From: an uncultured Saprospirales bacterium
GTDB taxonomy: Bacteria; Bacteroidota; Bacteroidia; Chitinophagales; JADIYW01
Direction: 5' to 3'
NCBI GenBank assembly: GCA_938008535.1
Contig: CALLKF010000115.1
Location: forward strand, 13,397 to 77,396
Length of the DNA stretch: 64,000 nt
The position numbers were made by a program, and so were the translations under genes. The notes beneath the pieces are model-generated. The model was not told the origin of the DNA, made no database searches, and worked only from the letters and a program-made list of their open reading frames with translations. The stretch's first letter is position 1; each line of letters begins with the position of its first letter. This document shows positions 50,998 to 61,223 of the stretch, piece by piece.

Positions 50998-52207
50998 CAC
51001 CAAATTAGATACTATTGAATCAGCTATTGAAGCTATAAAAAATGGCAAACTAGTCATTGTAGTAGATGATGAAGATCGCGAAAATGAAGGTGATTTTATA
51101 ACTGCTGCACGCAACGCAACACCTGAAATCATTAATTTTATGGCTACGCATGGACGCGGTTTAATTTGTGTTCCATTGGAAGAAGACAGGTGTGTAGAAT
51201 TGCAATTAGATTTAATGGTGAATTCTAATTCATCACACTACGAAACACCATTTACGATTTCTGTTGATTTAATTGGAAATGGTTGTACAACTGGTATTTC
51301 TGCAACTGACAGATCGAAAACCGTACAAGCATTAGTTGATAAAAATACCAGACCAGAATCGCTTGGAAAACCGGGTCATATTTTTCCGTTAAAAGCAAAA
51401 AAAGAAGGTGTTTTAAGAAGAACTGGACACACCGAAGCAGCAATAGATTTGGCGCGTTTAGCAGGTTTTGAACCAGCTGGTTTATTGGTAGAAATTTTAA
51501 AAGAAGATGGCGAATGTGCACGTTTGGATGATTTGTTTCCAGTGGCAGAAAAGTTTGGAATGCCTATTATTTCTATCAAAGATTTAGTGCAATACAGATT
51601 GAAACATGACAGATTGGTAGAACGTCAAGTTGAAGTGAATATGCCAACAAAATATGGTGATTTCAAGCTCATTGCTTTTAAACAATTATCAACCAACGAA
51701 GAACATTTTGCATTGGTAAAAGGTGAGTGGCAAAAAGACGAGCCTGTGTTGGTGCGCGTGCATTCATCTTGTATTACTGGCGATATTTTGGGCTCGATGC
51801 GCTGCGATTGTGGCGATCAATTGCACAATGCCATGAAAATGGTAGAAAAAGCTGGAAAAGGTGTGATTTTGTATATGATGCAAGAAGGTCGTGGTATTGG
51901 TTTTATGAATAAATTAAAAGCATACAAACTACAAGAAGAAGGAATGGATACTGTTGATGCTAATATTGCATTAGGTTTTAAAGCAGATCAACGCGATTTT
52001 GGCATTGGTGCGCAAATTTTGTTGGATTTGAATATTTCTAAAATGAAGTTAATTACGAATAATCCAAAGAAAAGAGCTGCTTTAGATGGTTATGGTTTAG
52101 AAATTGTAGAAAATATTCCAATTCAAACCATTCCAAACATACATAATGAAACGTATTTAAAAACAAAACGCGACAAAATGGGTCACGATTTGATGAACGG
52201 TGAATAG
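50969..52207 (+). CDS. ribBA: RibB/RibA bifunctional riboflavin enzyme
   Basis: 412 residues. The N-terminal half is 3,4-dihydroxy-2-butanone 4-phosphate synthase (VIVVDDEDRENEGDFITAAR, THGRGLICVPLEEDRC, HTEAAIDLARLAGFEPAG) and the C-terminal half GTP cyclohydrolase II (VRVHSSCITGDILGSMRCDC with zinc Cys, MQEGRGIGFMNKLKAYKLQE, TNNPKKRAALDGYGLEI). These supply the two branches of riboflavin synthesis. The start overlaps the glycosyltransferase end by 29 bases. No FMN riboswitch is visible upstream. Confidence 0.96.
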   Translation: MSGNPQHATNTKLDTIESAIEAIKNGKLVIVVDDEDRENEGDFITAARNATPEIINFMATHGRGLICVPLEEDRCVELQLDLMVNSNSSHYETPFTISVDLIGNGCTTGISATDRSKTVQALVDKNTRPESLGKPGHIFPLKAKKEGVLRRTGHTEAAIDLARLAGFEPAGLLVEILKEDGECARLDDLFPVAEKFGMPIISIKDLVQYRLKHDRLVERQVEVNMPTKYGDFKLIAFKQLSTNEEHFALVKGEWQKDEPVLVRVHSSCITGDILGSMRCDCGDQLHNAMKMVEKAGKGVILYMMQEGRGIGFMNKLKAYKLQEEGMDTVDANIALGFKADQRDFGIGAQILLDLNISKMKLITNNPKKRAALDGYGLEIVENIPIQTIPNIHNETYLKTKRDKMGHDLMNGE

Positions 52208-52240
52208 TTTTGCATACAGATACTTCGTTATTTATCTAAT

Positions 52241-52280
52241 AAAACAAAAAAGAGTTGAACAATCAACTCTTTTTTGTTTT
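52241..52280. terminator. Bidirectional terminator between ribBA and the M64 peptidase
   Basis: aaaacaaaaaagagttga / tcaactcttttttgtttt 18-bp perfect stem with a 4-base loop. Confidence 0.95.
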
Positions 52281-52290
52281 ATAAATGAAT

Positions 52291-54216
52291 TTATTCTTTT
52301 ACAATTTGAAATGATTTATCATTTATTTTCAATAGGTAAATGCCTCTAGCAAAATTACTGAAATCAATATATTGAAGACTTTTATTTAGCAACGTATTAA
52401 AAACGGATGCACCTGAAATAGAATATATTTCAACGAAATTATGCTGTGTATCATCCATTATTTCTTGGTTTGATTTTATCCAAATTCCTTCTCTTGTTGG
52501 ATTTGGATAAATACTAATGTCTATTAAATTCATATTGTTTGTATTACGTTGTGCTATTGATTTTGAATACAACGAATCAGTTGTGAAAACAGATATAAAA
52601 ATAGAATCTTTTTTAGAGCATCCATTATTGCTCACATTTACAACATAAAATCCAGAGTTAATTTCATTTATAGATGTAATTTGTGGATTCTGAACAGTAG
52701 AAGTAAATGAATTTGGTCCATTCCAATTGTAATTATTTCCACCATTAGCTGTTAAAAATAAGGTGCTGCCTTCTTGAATTGGTGTTGTGCCTGTGATGGT
52801 AACGTTTGGTTTTGCTTTTATAGTTATTTTAACGCTAGCAGAAGAATTACAAGTTGTTGAAGTTCCATTTACAATATAAATTCCAGAATCTGAAAGCGTA
52901 ACATTTGGAATCTTTGGATTTTGTAATGCTGATGTTGTTCCATTTGGAAATGTCCAGCTATAGGTTGTTGAATTAGATGCAGTTAGTTTTAGTGTGTCTG
53001 CTGTACAAACTGTAGTTGCAGCTGCACTTGCCGTAACTGGATTATTACTTTTTACTGAGACTGTCCATTGTTTTGAATAAACAGCTAATCTTTTTTTCGA
53101 TAATAAAGAAGTGTCTTGTACTACAACTTTTACTGTATGTGTACCAGCTGTATAAACAGCAGAATTGAATGCAAAATTGGTATTATTGTTTACCACTAAT
53201 CTTCCATTTACAAACCATTGAGTTCTTATGGTATTATTCAAGGTATTAATGACGTTTACAGAGAAATTTTGTATCGTGTTTTTACATACTTTTGGTGATA
53301 ATGAAGTAGGACTGAAGCTGTTTATATAATTTATAGACGTATCTAAACGATAGATTAATTGTTCAGTACAAACTTCACAAAACGATTCACCTAAAACACG
53401 CATTTTACAATTACATTTCGGATGATACCAATTGTTATCACAAATGTTTCCACCTGTATAAATTCCAATTTTATCACAATTGGTTAAATCTGCATTTGGA
53501 TAAGTTGTATATGGTTTAGTTAGCCATTTTTTCCAAATAACATTCGTGTCTTTAACCTGACTTACATTTATTTTTTGAATAGAACCTGTTGCACAACTAG
53601 AACCACCATATTCATCTTGTAACAATCCGAACGAATGACCAAATTCATGCATAAATATTTCTGTTGCAGAAGTATTCATACTTGCATATGATATGGCGCC
53701 ACCTGAGCCACCATAGTAAGTAGTATTAGTAATTACTGTTATATAATCATACAATGGAAAATTAGTAGTAGCAATAGAATTTATCAAAGTTGCACTACCT
53801 GAAGCAATTAATCGATGAACAGATTTTAAATAATCAAACGTAGTGTTTAGCTTCGTATTTACGGTTTTGATGGGTCCAATTTCATGAACAGTATAAGTGG
53901 TTTCATCTGAACCATTTCCTGGATGATCAATATCTGATTGTGTTGATATTACTTCAACTGCAAAAAAATTGAAGAAATTTTTATAGTTATTAAAAGGTTC
54001 AGTCTTTAAAAAATAATTGGCATTTATAAGAGCATCTCTCTTAAATTGCTCCATCTGTGCTGATGTATAACCATCACCTAAAATTAAAATGTTAATTCTG
54101 TTGGATGGATTTCCACTGTAGAATAATGTATCTACTTTATAGGTTTGTGATTTTAGTTGTAAGCAATAAAATGCAAACAACATAAAAAAAGAGATATCTT
54201 TTTTTGATATTTTCAT
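52291..54216 (-). CDS. Secreted M64-type metallopeptidase with T9SS sorting domain (copy 1)
   Basis: 641 residues from the ATG at 54216. Signal peptide, then an M64 (IgA peptidase-like) domain: INILILGDGYTSAQMEQFKR at the start and the zinc motif EIFMHEFGHSFGLLQDEYGG, with a Cys-rich tail NWYHPKCNCKMRVLGESFCE. Two Ig/PKD-like beta domains follow (residues 310-545). The last 75 residues are a type A T9SS sorting domain with ISIYPNPTREGIWIKSNQEI and the final GIYLLKINDKSFQIVKE. So it should be secreted by the type IX system. Paralogous to the next gene; the two share almost every block. Confidence 0.92.
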   Translation of the reverse strand: MKISKKDISFFMLFAFYCLQLKSQTYKVDTLFYSGNPSNRINILILGDGYTSAQMEQFKRDALINANYFLKTEPFNNYKNFFNFFAVEVISTQSDIDHPGNGSDETTYTVHEIGPIKTVNTKLNTTFDYLKSVHRLIASGSATLINSIATTNFPLYDYITVITNTTYYGGSGGAISYASMNTSATEIFMHEFGHSFGLLQDEYGGSSCATGSIQKINVSQVKDTNVIWKKWLTKPYTTYPNADLTNCDKIGIYTGGNICDNNWYHPKCNCKMRVLGESFCEVCTEQLIYRLDTSINYINSFSPTSLSPKVCKNTIQNFSVNVINTLNNTIRTQWFVNGRLVVNNNTNFAFNSAVYTAGTHTVKVVVQDTSLLSKKRLAVYSKQWTVSVKSNNPVTASAAATTVCTADTLKLTASNSTTYSWTFPNGTTSALQNPKIPNVTLSDSGIYIVNGTSTTCNSSASVKITIKAKPNVTITGTTPIQEGSTLFLTANGGNNYNWNGPNSFTSTVQNPQITSINEINSGFYVVNVSNNGCSKKDSIFISVFTTDSLYSKSIAQRNTNNMNLIDISIYPNPTREGIWIKSNQEIMDDTQHNFVEIYSISGASVFNTLLNKSLQYIDFSNFARGIYLLKINDKSFQIVKE

Positions 54217-54309
54217 AGCTAGTATTTTAAACAAAACTGGTTAACCAGTTTTACGATTAATATAAGGTACTACTATATCAAAATTGGATTAATCTCAAAT
54301 TTTGATAAG

Positions 54310-56502
54310 TTATTCTTTAATTACTTTATAGGTTTTATGATCTATTTGTAAGAAATACAAACCACTCGAATAGTCACTTAAATTTATTTTTTGTAAATTT
54401 TCGTTAAGTGTAGTATCAAAAATTTTCTCACCTAAATAGTTTAATAATTGAATTTTTACTGTTTTATTAAAATCAATATCCAAATCTGATTTTAACCAAA
54501 TTTCATTTTTTGCTGGATTTGGATATACAATTATATTTTTTGTCTCTCTTGCTACAGATGTAGAAGTATTATTTAATGCAATAACATGTGAATGAACGGA
54601 TTTTCTATCATAATCAACTTGTTTCAATTGATAATAATTGATTCCATTTTCAGGATTTTCATCATTAAATTGATAGGAATTTATAACATTACTAGTTCCA
54701 TGACCAGTTACAGTTCCAATAGTATTCCATGTTGTTGCATCCAATGATCGTTGAACTTCAAAATAATCATTATTCAATTCCGATGCCGTTGACCACGAAA
54801 GAATATTAATTGCCTCTTCCGTTTTACCATTAAAGTCAATTAATTCAACTGGTAAAAATGATGCTAACAAACGCACTTTTACAGAATCAATCCTAGAACA
54901 ACCATTATTAGTAACGACAACTCTATAAAATCCTGAATCTGCTAAAGTCAAACTAGTTCTTTTAGCATTTTGTATAGCAGAAGAATAGCTATTTGGGCCA
55001 GTCCATGCATAGCCGGTTCCACCTGATGAAGATAGTTTTATGGTGTCAGATTGCATAACAGGTGAGTTGCTGCCAATTGTAATAGTAGGCAATGATTTCA
55101 TTGTAATCTTAATCGTATCAGATGATAAACAGGTTCCTGAACCATTTAAGGTATAAATTCCACTATCTGCTAAAGTTGTGCTACTAATAGTTGGATTTTG
55201 TGTGGATGAAGTTGCGCCATTAGGATAAACCCAATTGTATGTCGTTGCACCGCTACCAGTTAGGTTAATTGCAGTACCAGCACAAACACTGTGCGTTGAA
55301 GCACCTGCACCTGCAACCACAGGATTGGTATTTGAAACTGTGACTGTCCATGTTTTTGTGTATACCGCCAATCGCTTTTTAGATAAAGCTGATGTGTCCT
55401 GTGTTACAAGCCTAACAGTGTGAGAGCCAACACCATAAGTTGTTGTATTTAAAGTAAAAGTACTTCCGTTGTTTTTTACTAATGTACCATTTACAAACCA
55501 TTGAGCTCTAACTGTTCCAGAGTTATTATTTAGTAATGTTACTGAAAATGGTTGAGTTGTATTTTTACAAACTGTAATAGAAGAAGCTGAAGGCAAAGTA
55601 GCATCAATATAGGAAACAGAAGTATCAATTCTGTAAATTAATTGTTCTTTGCAAACTTCACAAAAAGGAACACCTAATATTCGCATTTTGCAATCACATT
55701 TTGGATGATATCTGTTTGTATTACAAATGTCACCACCAACGTATATACCAATTGTACTGCAGCTCGTTGCAGCTGGTGTTGGAAAAGATGCTAATGGCCT
55801 TGGTAGCCAATTTTTCCAAATTACATTAGAATCACCAACGCCACTGGTATTTATTTTTTGCACAGCAGATGCTGTACAAGTACCGCCGCCATATTCATCT
55901 TGCAATAAGCCAAATGAATGGCCAAATTCATGAATAAAAATTTCAGCTGCTGCTGCATGCATACTTGCAAACGAAATTGCACCACCAGAACCACCATAAT
56001 ATGCTGTATTTGTAATTACAGTAATATAATCGTACTGAGGAAAATTTGTAGTTGCTATTGTAGTAATATTGGCTGATGTAGTAGATGCAATTAGTCGATG
56101 TACAGATGCTAAATAATCAAATGTGCAATTTAAAAAAGTAGTTTTTGTTTGAACTGGACCTATTGAGTGTCCGACATAAGTACCTTCGTCAGAGCCATTT
56201 CCTGGATGATCAATTGAAGTATCAACAGATGCAACTTCTAATGCAAAAACATTAAAAAAATCGGCATATTCATCAAAAGGAGAAATAGTTAATAAATAAT
56301 TGGCGTTTATGAGTGCATCTGATTTAAATTTTGCCATTTGCGTAGATCTATATCCGTCTCCAATAATTAATAAATTAATTCTATTACTTGGATTTCCATT
56401 ATAAATAAGAGTATCTACTTTTATTACTTGTGCGTTTGTCGTAAAACAATTTAATACAAACACTATGAAAAGTGTTATGGTGAGTAGTAGGGTTCTGTTC
56501 AT
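54310..56502 (-). CDS. Secreted M64-type metallopeptidase with T9SS sorting domain (copy 2)
   Basis: 730 residues, same architecture as copy 1: NLLIIGDGYRSTQMAKFKSD, zinc motif EIFIHEFGHSFGLLQDEYGG, RYHPKCDCKMRILGVPFCEV, two Ig-like domains and an additional domain with VELIDFNGKTEEAINILSWS, the T9SS-associated module that often precedes the sorting signal, then YPNPAKNEIWLKSDLDIDFN and GLYFLQIDHKTYKVIKE. Its start codon lies 4 bases after the stop of the 163-aa gene, so the two should be cotranscribed. The pair of M64 copies indicates a local duplication. Confidence 0.92.
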   Translation of the reverse strand: MNRTLLLTITLFIVFVLNCFTTNAQVIKVDTLIYNGNPSNRINLLIIGDGYRSTQMAKFKSDALINANYLLTISPFDEYADFFNVFALEVASVDTSIDHPGNGSDEGTYVGHSIGPVQTKTTFLNCTFDYLASVHRLIASTTSANITTIATTNFPQYDYITVITNTAYYGGSGGAISFASMHAAAAEIFIHEFGHSFGLLQDEYGGGTCTASAVQKINTSGVGDSNVIWKNWLPRPLASFPTPAATSCSTIGIYVGGDICNTNRYHPKCDCKMRILGVPFCEVCKEQLIYRIDTSVSYIDATLPSASSITVCKNTTQPFSVTLLNNNSGTVRAQWFVNGTLVKNNGSTFTLNTTTYGVGSHTVRLVTQDTSALSKKRLAVYTKTWTVTVSNTNPVVAGAGASTHSVCAGTAINLTGSGATTYNWVYPNGATSSTQNPTISSTTLADSGIYTLNGSGTCLSSDTIKITMKSLPTITIGSNSPVMQSDTIKLSSSGGTGYAWTGPNSYSSAIQNAKRTSLTLADSGFYRVVVTNNGCSRIDSVKVRLLASFLPVELIDFNGKTEEAINILSWSTASELNNDYFEVQRSLDATTWNTIGTVTGHGTSNVINSYQFNDENPENGINYYQLKQVDYDRKSVHSHVIALNNTSTSVARETKNIIVYPNPAKNEIWLKSDLDIDFNKTVKIQLLNYLGEKIFDTTLNENLQKINLSDYSSGLYFLQIDHKTYKVIKE

Positions 56503-56506
56503 GTTT

Positions 56507-56998
56507 CTATTTTTTGTCGTTAGGGTACAACGTTAGGGTTTTCAACAAGGTTTCATGATTTTCACCATCAACTTGGTAACATATCATGGTAAGAACTTTT
56601 GAGTTAATCTCATTAATTGGAAAGCGTACATTCAGAATGCCTTCAGTGTGCTTAAATTTGAAATTTTCAGCGTTTTGTCCATTTTCCTCAAAAACTTCTC
56701 GTTCTTCTAATAACGGACTTTCAAAAAAACCTTCATACACTTGTTTCAAATTATCATCTATAACTTTTATTCTAATTGGAAATTCTGCTCTAGTAGACCC
56801 ACGTTCATTTAACATTTTTGCTCTTCCTTCATACACTTTTATCAATTCAATAGAAATATCATTTATGATGTTACCATTTCCTTTAAAATTAAGCAAAACA
56901 GCAATCGATTTAGGTGTATTTTTTTCTTCAATTCCTTGAGAATAGCTTGAATTATTGAAGTACAAAAAACTAAAAAGTAATAGAGATATTATTTTCAT
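56507..56998 (-). CDS. Small secreted protein upstream of M64 peptidase
   Basis: 163 residues with a signal peptide (MKIISLLLFSFLYFNNSSYS). The mature part has an Ig/CARDB-like beta composition: IAVLLNFKGNGNIINDISIE, RAEFPIRIKVIDDNLKQVYE and FKHTEGILNVRFPINEINSK. No known family. The 4-base gap to the peptidase gene suggests a partner, an inhibitor or a substrate-recognition protein. Confidence 0.65.
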   Translation of the reverse strand: MKIISLLLFSFLYFNNSSYSQGIEEKNTPKSIAVLLNFKGNGNIINDISIELIKVYEGRAKMLNERGSTRAEFPIRIKVIDDNLKQVYEGFFESPLLEEREVFEENGQNAENFKFKHTEGILNVRFPINEINSKVLTMICYQVDGENHETLLKTLTLYPNDKK

Positions 56999-57092
56999 TA
57001 GCTTGGATTAAGTTATGTTTCAAAAATTAAATTTATACCTATAGCACAATATTCCGCTTGAATATTTTTCAACATGCGTTAATAAGTGTTTA

Positions 57093-59687
57093 TCAGTACT
57101 TTATAGATTTGTATATTTTATTATCTATTTTAATAAAATAACATCCTGCTTGCAGGTTACTTAAATCAATTTGCTGCGTTTTTTCTGTCATAAGCAAGCC
57201 AACTATTTTTTCTCCAAAAGCATTGAACACATCAATGTTTAATGGTTTTGTCAATTCTTTTTCTGAAGAAATCCAGATATTATTTTTAGTTGGATTTGGA
57301 AAAATTGTAATTTTATCTTGTTCTTCATTAACAACAGTGCTAAATGCAACAGAAATTATAGAAGTATACGTTGATGTGCCATCGTAATCTACTTGATTTA
57401 ATCGATAATAGTTAACGCCACTGAATGGTTTTTCATCCACAAATTTATAAGCATTAACTTGATTACTTGTTCCATGACCTTTAACTTGACCAATAATTTC
57501 CCAATTATTTGCATCATCAGAACGTTCAACATCGAAATAGTCGTTTTCTTTTTCAGAAGCAGTTTCCCAAGTTAATAGAGTTGAACTATTATCAACAGCT
57601 TCACCTTTAAATGTAGTTAATTCTACAGGTAATGGTGATGCACCAATTGGAATTGGATAATCTTCTACTTCACCACTTCCTGCATATCCAAATGCACTTG
57701 ATGCTTCCGCGCTAGAACTAGCAATTCTTAATCGAACAAAACTTGCACCAACAATACCACCTGTTAAACCTGTCCAGGTTACCGTCGCAGATGTTGCACC
57801 ATTGAGAACTGTTGTTGCGCTAGATCGCTCACCAGCATCTGAAAAATCACCATCTCTGTTAAAATCAAGATAGCCGTAAAGTGTAGCATTTGCACCTGTA
57901 GCATTGGTTACAGCTACTATTGCTGAGTAGGATGCATTTGCAACGGTAATAGTAGAAAAAGAGGCAACACCTTCTTCATCATCAACTGAACCAGATGCAG
58001 GAATTATTAAATCATCACCACCAGCTGATGGAGCAATCGTATCATTTACTTCAAAATCGACAACTGAACCAATTTTTAAATTGGGTGAAGTTCTATATAA
58101 ATGAAAGGCAACACCATAACCTAGTGGTGCATCACCAAAATCGTACGGATATTTGAAAGATTCAGCAGCATCCATTAATCCTGATCCTGCACCATAGGAA
58201 CCTGTGTAGGTAACAGCTGCACCAAAATTGCCTGCTTTATCATATGTCTGTGTTGAGCCCATTAGCATATTATATATATTTCCATTGTAATCAATAGATG
58301 CCTGAAAAGGAATAATGGCACCTGAAGAAGTAGTATCCGCCCAACTATTCGTAGCATATTGTTTATCTAAACTGATGTGTTGTACACTGGTAATATTTGT
58401 ACCGGAAGCTGTGCCCTGATTGAAATTATAAAATATACCATTATTGATAACAAAGTCGCCAAAATTATAAAGATATGGTCTTAAACCTGTGAACGGTGTT
58501 CTGGTACCTTGTTTGCCCCACATTCTGCTGGCTTTGGTGGCTACACCGCTGCTATTGATATCAATTCTCCAAACATTTGACGCTTCTTGAGCTGCATAAT
58601 TCGCATCAACACCAAGGAACAAGCTTCCATTATAGAAACATGCACCAGCGGAACCGAGTCTTCCGCCTTCTAAAACAACACCTAAAGTAGTAATATCATT
58701 AATAAAGGTGGATTTTACGCCTGTTTTTACATCATATTTAAATACTTTTTTTACGTTAGCATTTCCAACTGATGTGTCATGGTCGCAATAATATACAATT
58801 TGTCGATAAGGATCGTATGCTAATGAATTAATACGTTTGTTTCCTGCTGTTGTACCTGTAGTTGGTGAAAAAATAGAAGCATCTTCATACAAGAAATTAG
58901 AAGTGTTATTGGTTAAGTCTATGACAATTAACGAGTCGCCAATTGTGCCTAAAACATAATTGTGTTGACCTGCTTCAGGTGTAGAAACTGCTTGGTAACC
59001 ATTTGGCCAACAACCTACTACGTTTGCTGATATGTCAGAAATAAATATAGAATCTGGTGTTGTATTATTTTTTGTCCAAGTAAGAATCACTGTTTGTACT
59101 GGTCCAGCAATGGTCACATTTACTGCAGCTAAGTTAGAATTATTTGCAATATTTGTTGTCGAGGGAAAAGTGGCAGAAGCTGTGTTTGTTCCAGATCCGG
59201 CAATTGTTAAAGTACTCGCAGCATTTGTTTTTGCTAATGTTGTTATCGGTACAGAACCAGACAAACCTGATGCCGTTATGGTAACTGCTTGCCGTTGGTC
59301 TATATCATAGATACTGAATTTTACATTTCGCACAGTATCTGCAAATACAAATGTATCTGCACCAGCACTTACATTAAATTGTAAATCATTTCCAAAACCA
59401 AAACTAGCAGCTTCGCCAGTATGTCTTGGAGCAATTACACCTGTAGTGTTCGGTGCACCATTAGTACTGATTAAATTATTGGTATTGGAAGCTGCTGCTC
59501 TCCAAGATAGACGCATACTGGTTACACCCATCATAAAATTTACACCAGATGCAGGTAAGGCATTTGGATTAAAGTATTGCCAGTCCCAATTTAGAGTATC
59601 TGAAGTAATACATTGTGCTTTTGCGCTGTGATTACTGAATATTATACTTATGCAAATAAGCAGTAAATAGTGTAGGGATTTTTTCAT
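57093..59687 (-). CDS. Secreted GEVED-domain protein with T9SS sorting domain
   Basis: 864 residues with a signal peptide (MKKSLHYLLLICISIIFSNH). The N-terminal 220 residues are beta-rich and resemble a lectin- or CUB-like region (FVFADTVRNVKFSIYDIDQR). Residues 230-550 form a beta-propeller-like segment (RINSLAYDPYRQIVYYCDHD, SAGACFYNGSLFLGVDANYA). Then a GEVED domain (LYGYLDFNRDGDFSDAGERS ... GSGEVEDYPIPI), a T9SS-associated module (VELTTFKGEAVDNSSTLLTW) and the type A sorting domain FPNPTKNNIWISSEKELTKP ending CYFIKIDNKIYKSIKY. Probably a surface adhesin. Confidence 0.87.
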   Translation of the reverse strand: MKKSLHYLLLICISIIFSNHSAKAQCITSDTLNWDWQYFNPNALPASGVNFMMGVTSMRLSWRAAASNTNNLISTNGAPNTTGVIAPRHTGEAASFGFGNDLQFNVSAGADTFVFADTVRNVKFSIYDIDQRQAVTITASGLSGSVPITTLAKTNAASTLTIAGSGTNTASATFPSTTNIANNSNLAAVNVTIAGPVQTVILTWTKNNTTPDSIFISDISANVVGCWPNGYQAVSTPEAGQHNYVLGTIGDSLIVIDLTNNTSNFLYEDASIFSPTTGTTAGNKRINSLAYDPYRQIVYYCDHDTSVGNANVKKVFKYDVKTGVKSTFINDITTLGVVLEGGRLGSAGACFYNGSLFLGVDANYAAQEASNVWRIDINSSGVATKASRMWGKQGTRTPFTGLRPYLYNFGDFVINNGIFYNFNQGTASGTNITSVQHISLDKQYATNSWADTTSSGAIIPFQASIDYNGNIYNMLMGSTQTYDKAGNFGAAVTYTGSYGAGSGLMDAAESFKYPYDFGDAPLGYGVAFHLYRTSPNLKIGSVVDFEVNDTIAPSAGGDDLIIPASGSVDDEEGVASFSTITVANASYSAIVAVTNATGANATLYGYLDFNRDGDFSDAGERSSATTVLNGATSATVTWTGLTGGIVGASFVRLRIASSSAEASSAFGYAGSGEVEDYPIPIGASPLPVELTTFKGEAVDNSSTLLTWETASEKENDYFDVERSDDANNWEIIGQVKGHGTSNQVNAYKFVDEKPFSGVNYYRLNQVDYDGTSTYTSIISVAFSTVVNEEQDKITIFPNPTKNNIWISSEKELTKPLNIDVFNAFGEKIVGLLMTEKTQQIDLSNLQAGCYFIKIDNKIYKSIKY

Positions 59688-60351
59688 AAAAAAGGGTTTA
59701 AATGTTTCAGAATATATATTTACATAAAGCGACTAGGTTTAAATTATGAAATAGGTTGTTTCTTGTATTTCTGTAGTGCAGAAATAACATTTGTTGATTT
59801 TTCCGAATCATGCACTTGCATCGATTTCGAGTTGGTTTTCCAATCAATATATATACTGAGTGAAAAAAATAGTATTGAAAATACTAATGAGCAGAATAGG
59901 GTTAACATTATGTAGGGTTTATGTTGTTACAAGATTAAACAAAATTCAAACACTTCGCCTCACTATTTTTGGTTATTTTGCATATTAATTGTTAAAAACT
60001 TGTTAAAAAATAAAATTCAATATTTATTCTTTTAATTAGAATAATACCTCATACAACGATAAGATTTGACATTTGTCAAATCTTATTTAATATTTATGAA
60101 TTAAAGTTAAGTAATTGTTTGTTTTTTAAGTTATTGTCTATCATTGTTATATGATGATTTTTTACCATACAAGTATGTTTATTTTATAATGGACTAAAAA
60201 CTATTGCTTTTTAGATTAGTATATTTTTTACTATTTAATTTTTGCTGTTAATGAAAAGTTATCCAAACATGTGTATATGATTTAGAAACTAGAAAGTTAT
60301 TTTTTGATATTTTCGCTTTCGAAATTTTTTTAACATTTTTAAACAAACTAA
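59688..60351. other. AT-rich divergent intergenic region
   Basis: 664 bases with no gene that I can support. It holds a 12-bp perfect palindrome at 60059-60086 (own entry) and a long T-rich stretch before the 60352 gene. The leftward secreted-protein gene and the rightward lipoprotein gene must both have their promoters here. Confidence 0.6.
60059..60086. repeat. Perfect palindrome ataagatttgac / gtcaaatcttat
   Basis: 12-bp arms, 4-base loop (attt). It lies between divergent genes, and so is not a terminator of either; operator, small-RNA terminator or remnant of a mobile element are all possible. Confidence 0.7.
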
Positions 60352-61071
60352 ATGAAAAAACTAACATTAATTATGATGACAGTGGTAGCATTTTTTGCTG
60401 CTTGTCAGAAAAACACGAACACTTCGGATGTTATTTCAGGTTCAAATGGTACATCGAAAGGTAGTATTTCAAAAAAGGACTTAAACATTAAAGAAGAAAC
60501 ACTTACTAGCAACGAAGGCGACTTAGCTGGCTATGCAGGTGTATTTTTACCTACAACTGGTAAAAGCAATTTCGGTGCTAACTATTCAGTAGTTGCTACA
60601 TTACCATTGTACGCAGGTTACAATGCACACACTATCAACATTGGTAACGTAGTGGTTGCAAATGATGATGACTATGTTTACGTAACTTACCAAATTACAA
60701 ACTCACAATGGAAACTTTCTCAAGTTCACATGTACATTGGTTTGGAAGAAAACATTCCTGAAAACCGTTATGAAGAAGTGTTGCCAAACCAATTTCCTAA
60801 CAAAGTTACTTTTAAAAGAACATTGGTTAGCTCTTACACATTTGTGTTCCCAACTGCTGACATCGACGACTGCTTTATCGTAGCTGCTCGTGCAACTGTG
60901 GTTAAACAAAACCGTTGTTCATCAGATCCAGAATTTGCTTGGGCTCAAGGAACTCCTTTTGCTTCAAGATGCCGCTTTGCTGGTTACTATTCTGAATTAT
61001 GCAAAACAAACACACCACCACCACCACCACCACCACCAGGATTTGCTCCAGGTTCAGTGGTTGCAAACTAA
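60352..61071 (+). CDS. Lipoprotein with polyproline tail (tandem copy 1)
   Basis: 239 residues. Signal peptide ending VVAFFAACQK (Cys near residue 18). Core domain of about 130 residues with TLPLYAGYNAHTINIGNVVV, DYVYVTYQITNSQWKLSQVH and FIVAARATVVKQNRCSSDP. C-terminal run of eight prolines encoded by a (cca)n repeat, then GFAPGSVVAN. The next gene is a homologue in the same order: YVTY...W.(L/M)S(E/Q)VH..(V/I)G...F. The tail may be exposed. Function unknown. Confidence 0.8.
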   Translation: MKKLTLIMMTVVAFFAACQKNTNTSDVISGSNGTSKGSISKKDLNIKEETLTSNEGDLAGYAGVFLPTTGKSNFGANYSVVATLPLYAGYNAHTINIGNVVVANDDDYVYVTYQITNSQWKLSQVHMYIGLEENIPENRYEEVLPNQFPNKVTFKRTLVSSYTFVFPTADIDDCFIVAARATVVKQNRCSSDPEFAWAQGTPFASRCRFAGYYSELCKTNTPPPPPPPPGFAPGSVVAN

Positions 61072-61096
61072 TCTTAAAAAGATTATACACACCTAC

Positions 61097-61129
61097 AAGG
61101 TTGGCAGTAATGCCAACCTTTTTTTTTTA
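61097..61129 (+). terminator. Intrinsic terminator, copy 1
   Basis: aaggttggca / tgccaacctt 10-bp perfect stem, loop gtaa, eight to nine T. Confidence 0.97.
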
Positions 61130-61223
61130 TTGAATATTTCTTGCTTTATATCAATGCGGTTTTCATTTGTTTACATTAATTTTACATTACAATTTTGTAA
61201 AACCCTAATATAAACAAACTAAA

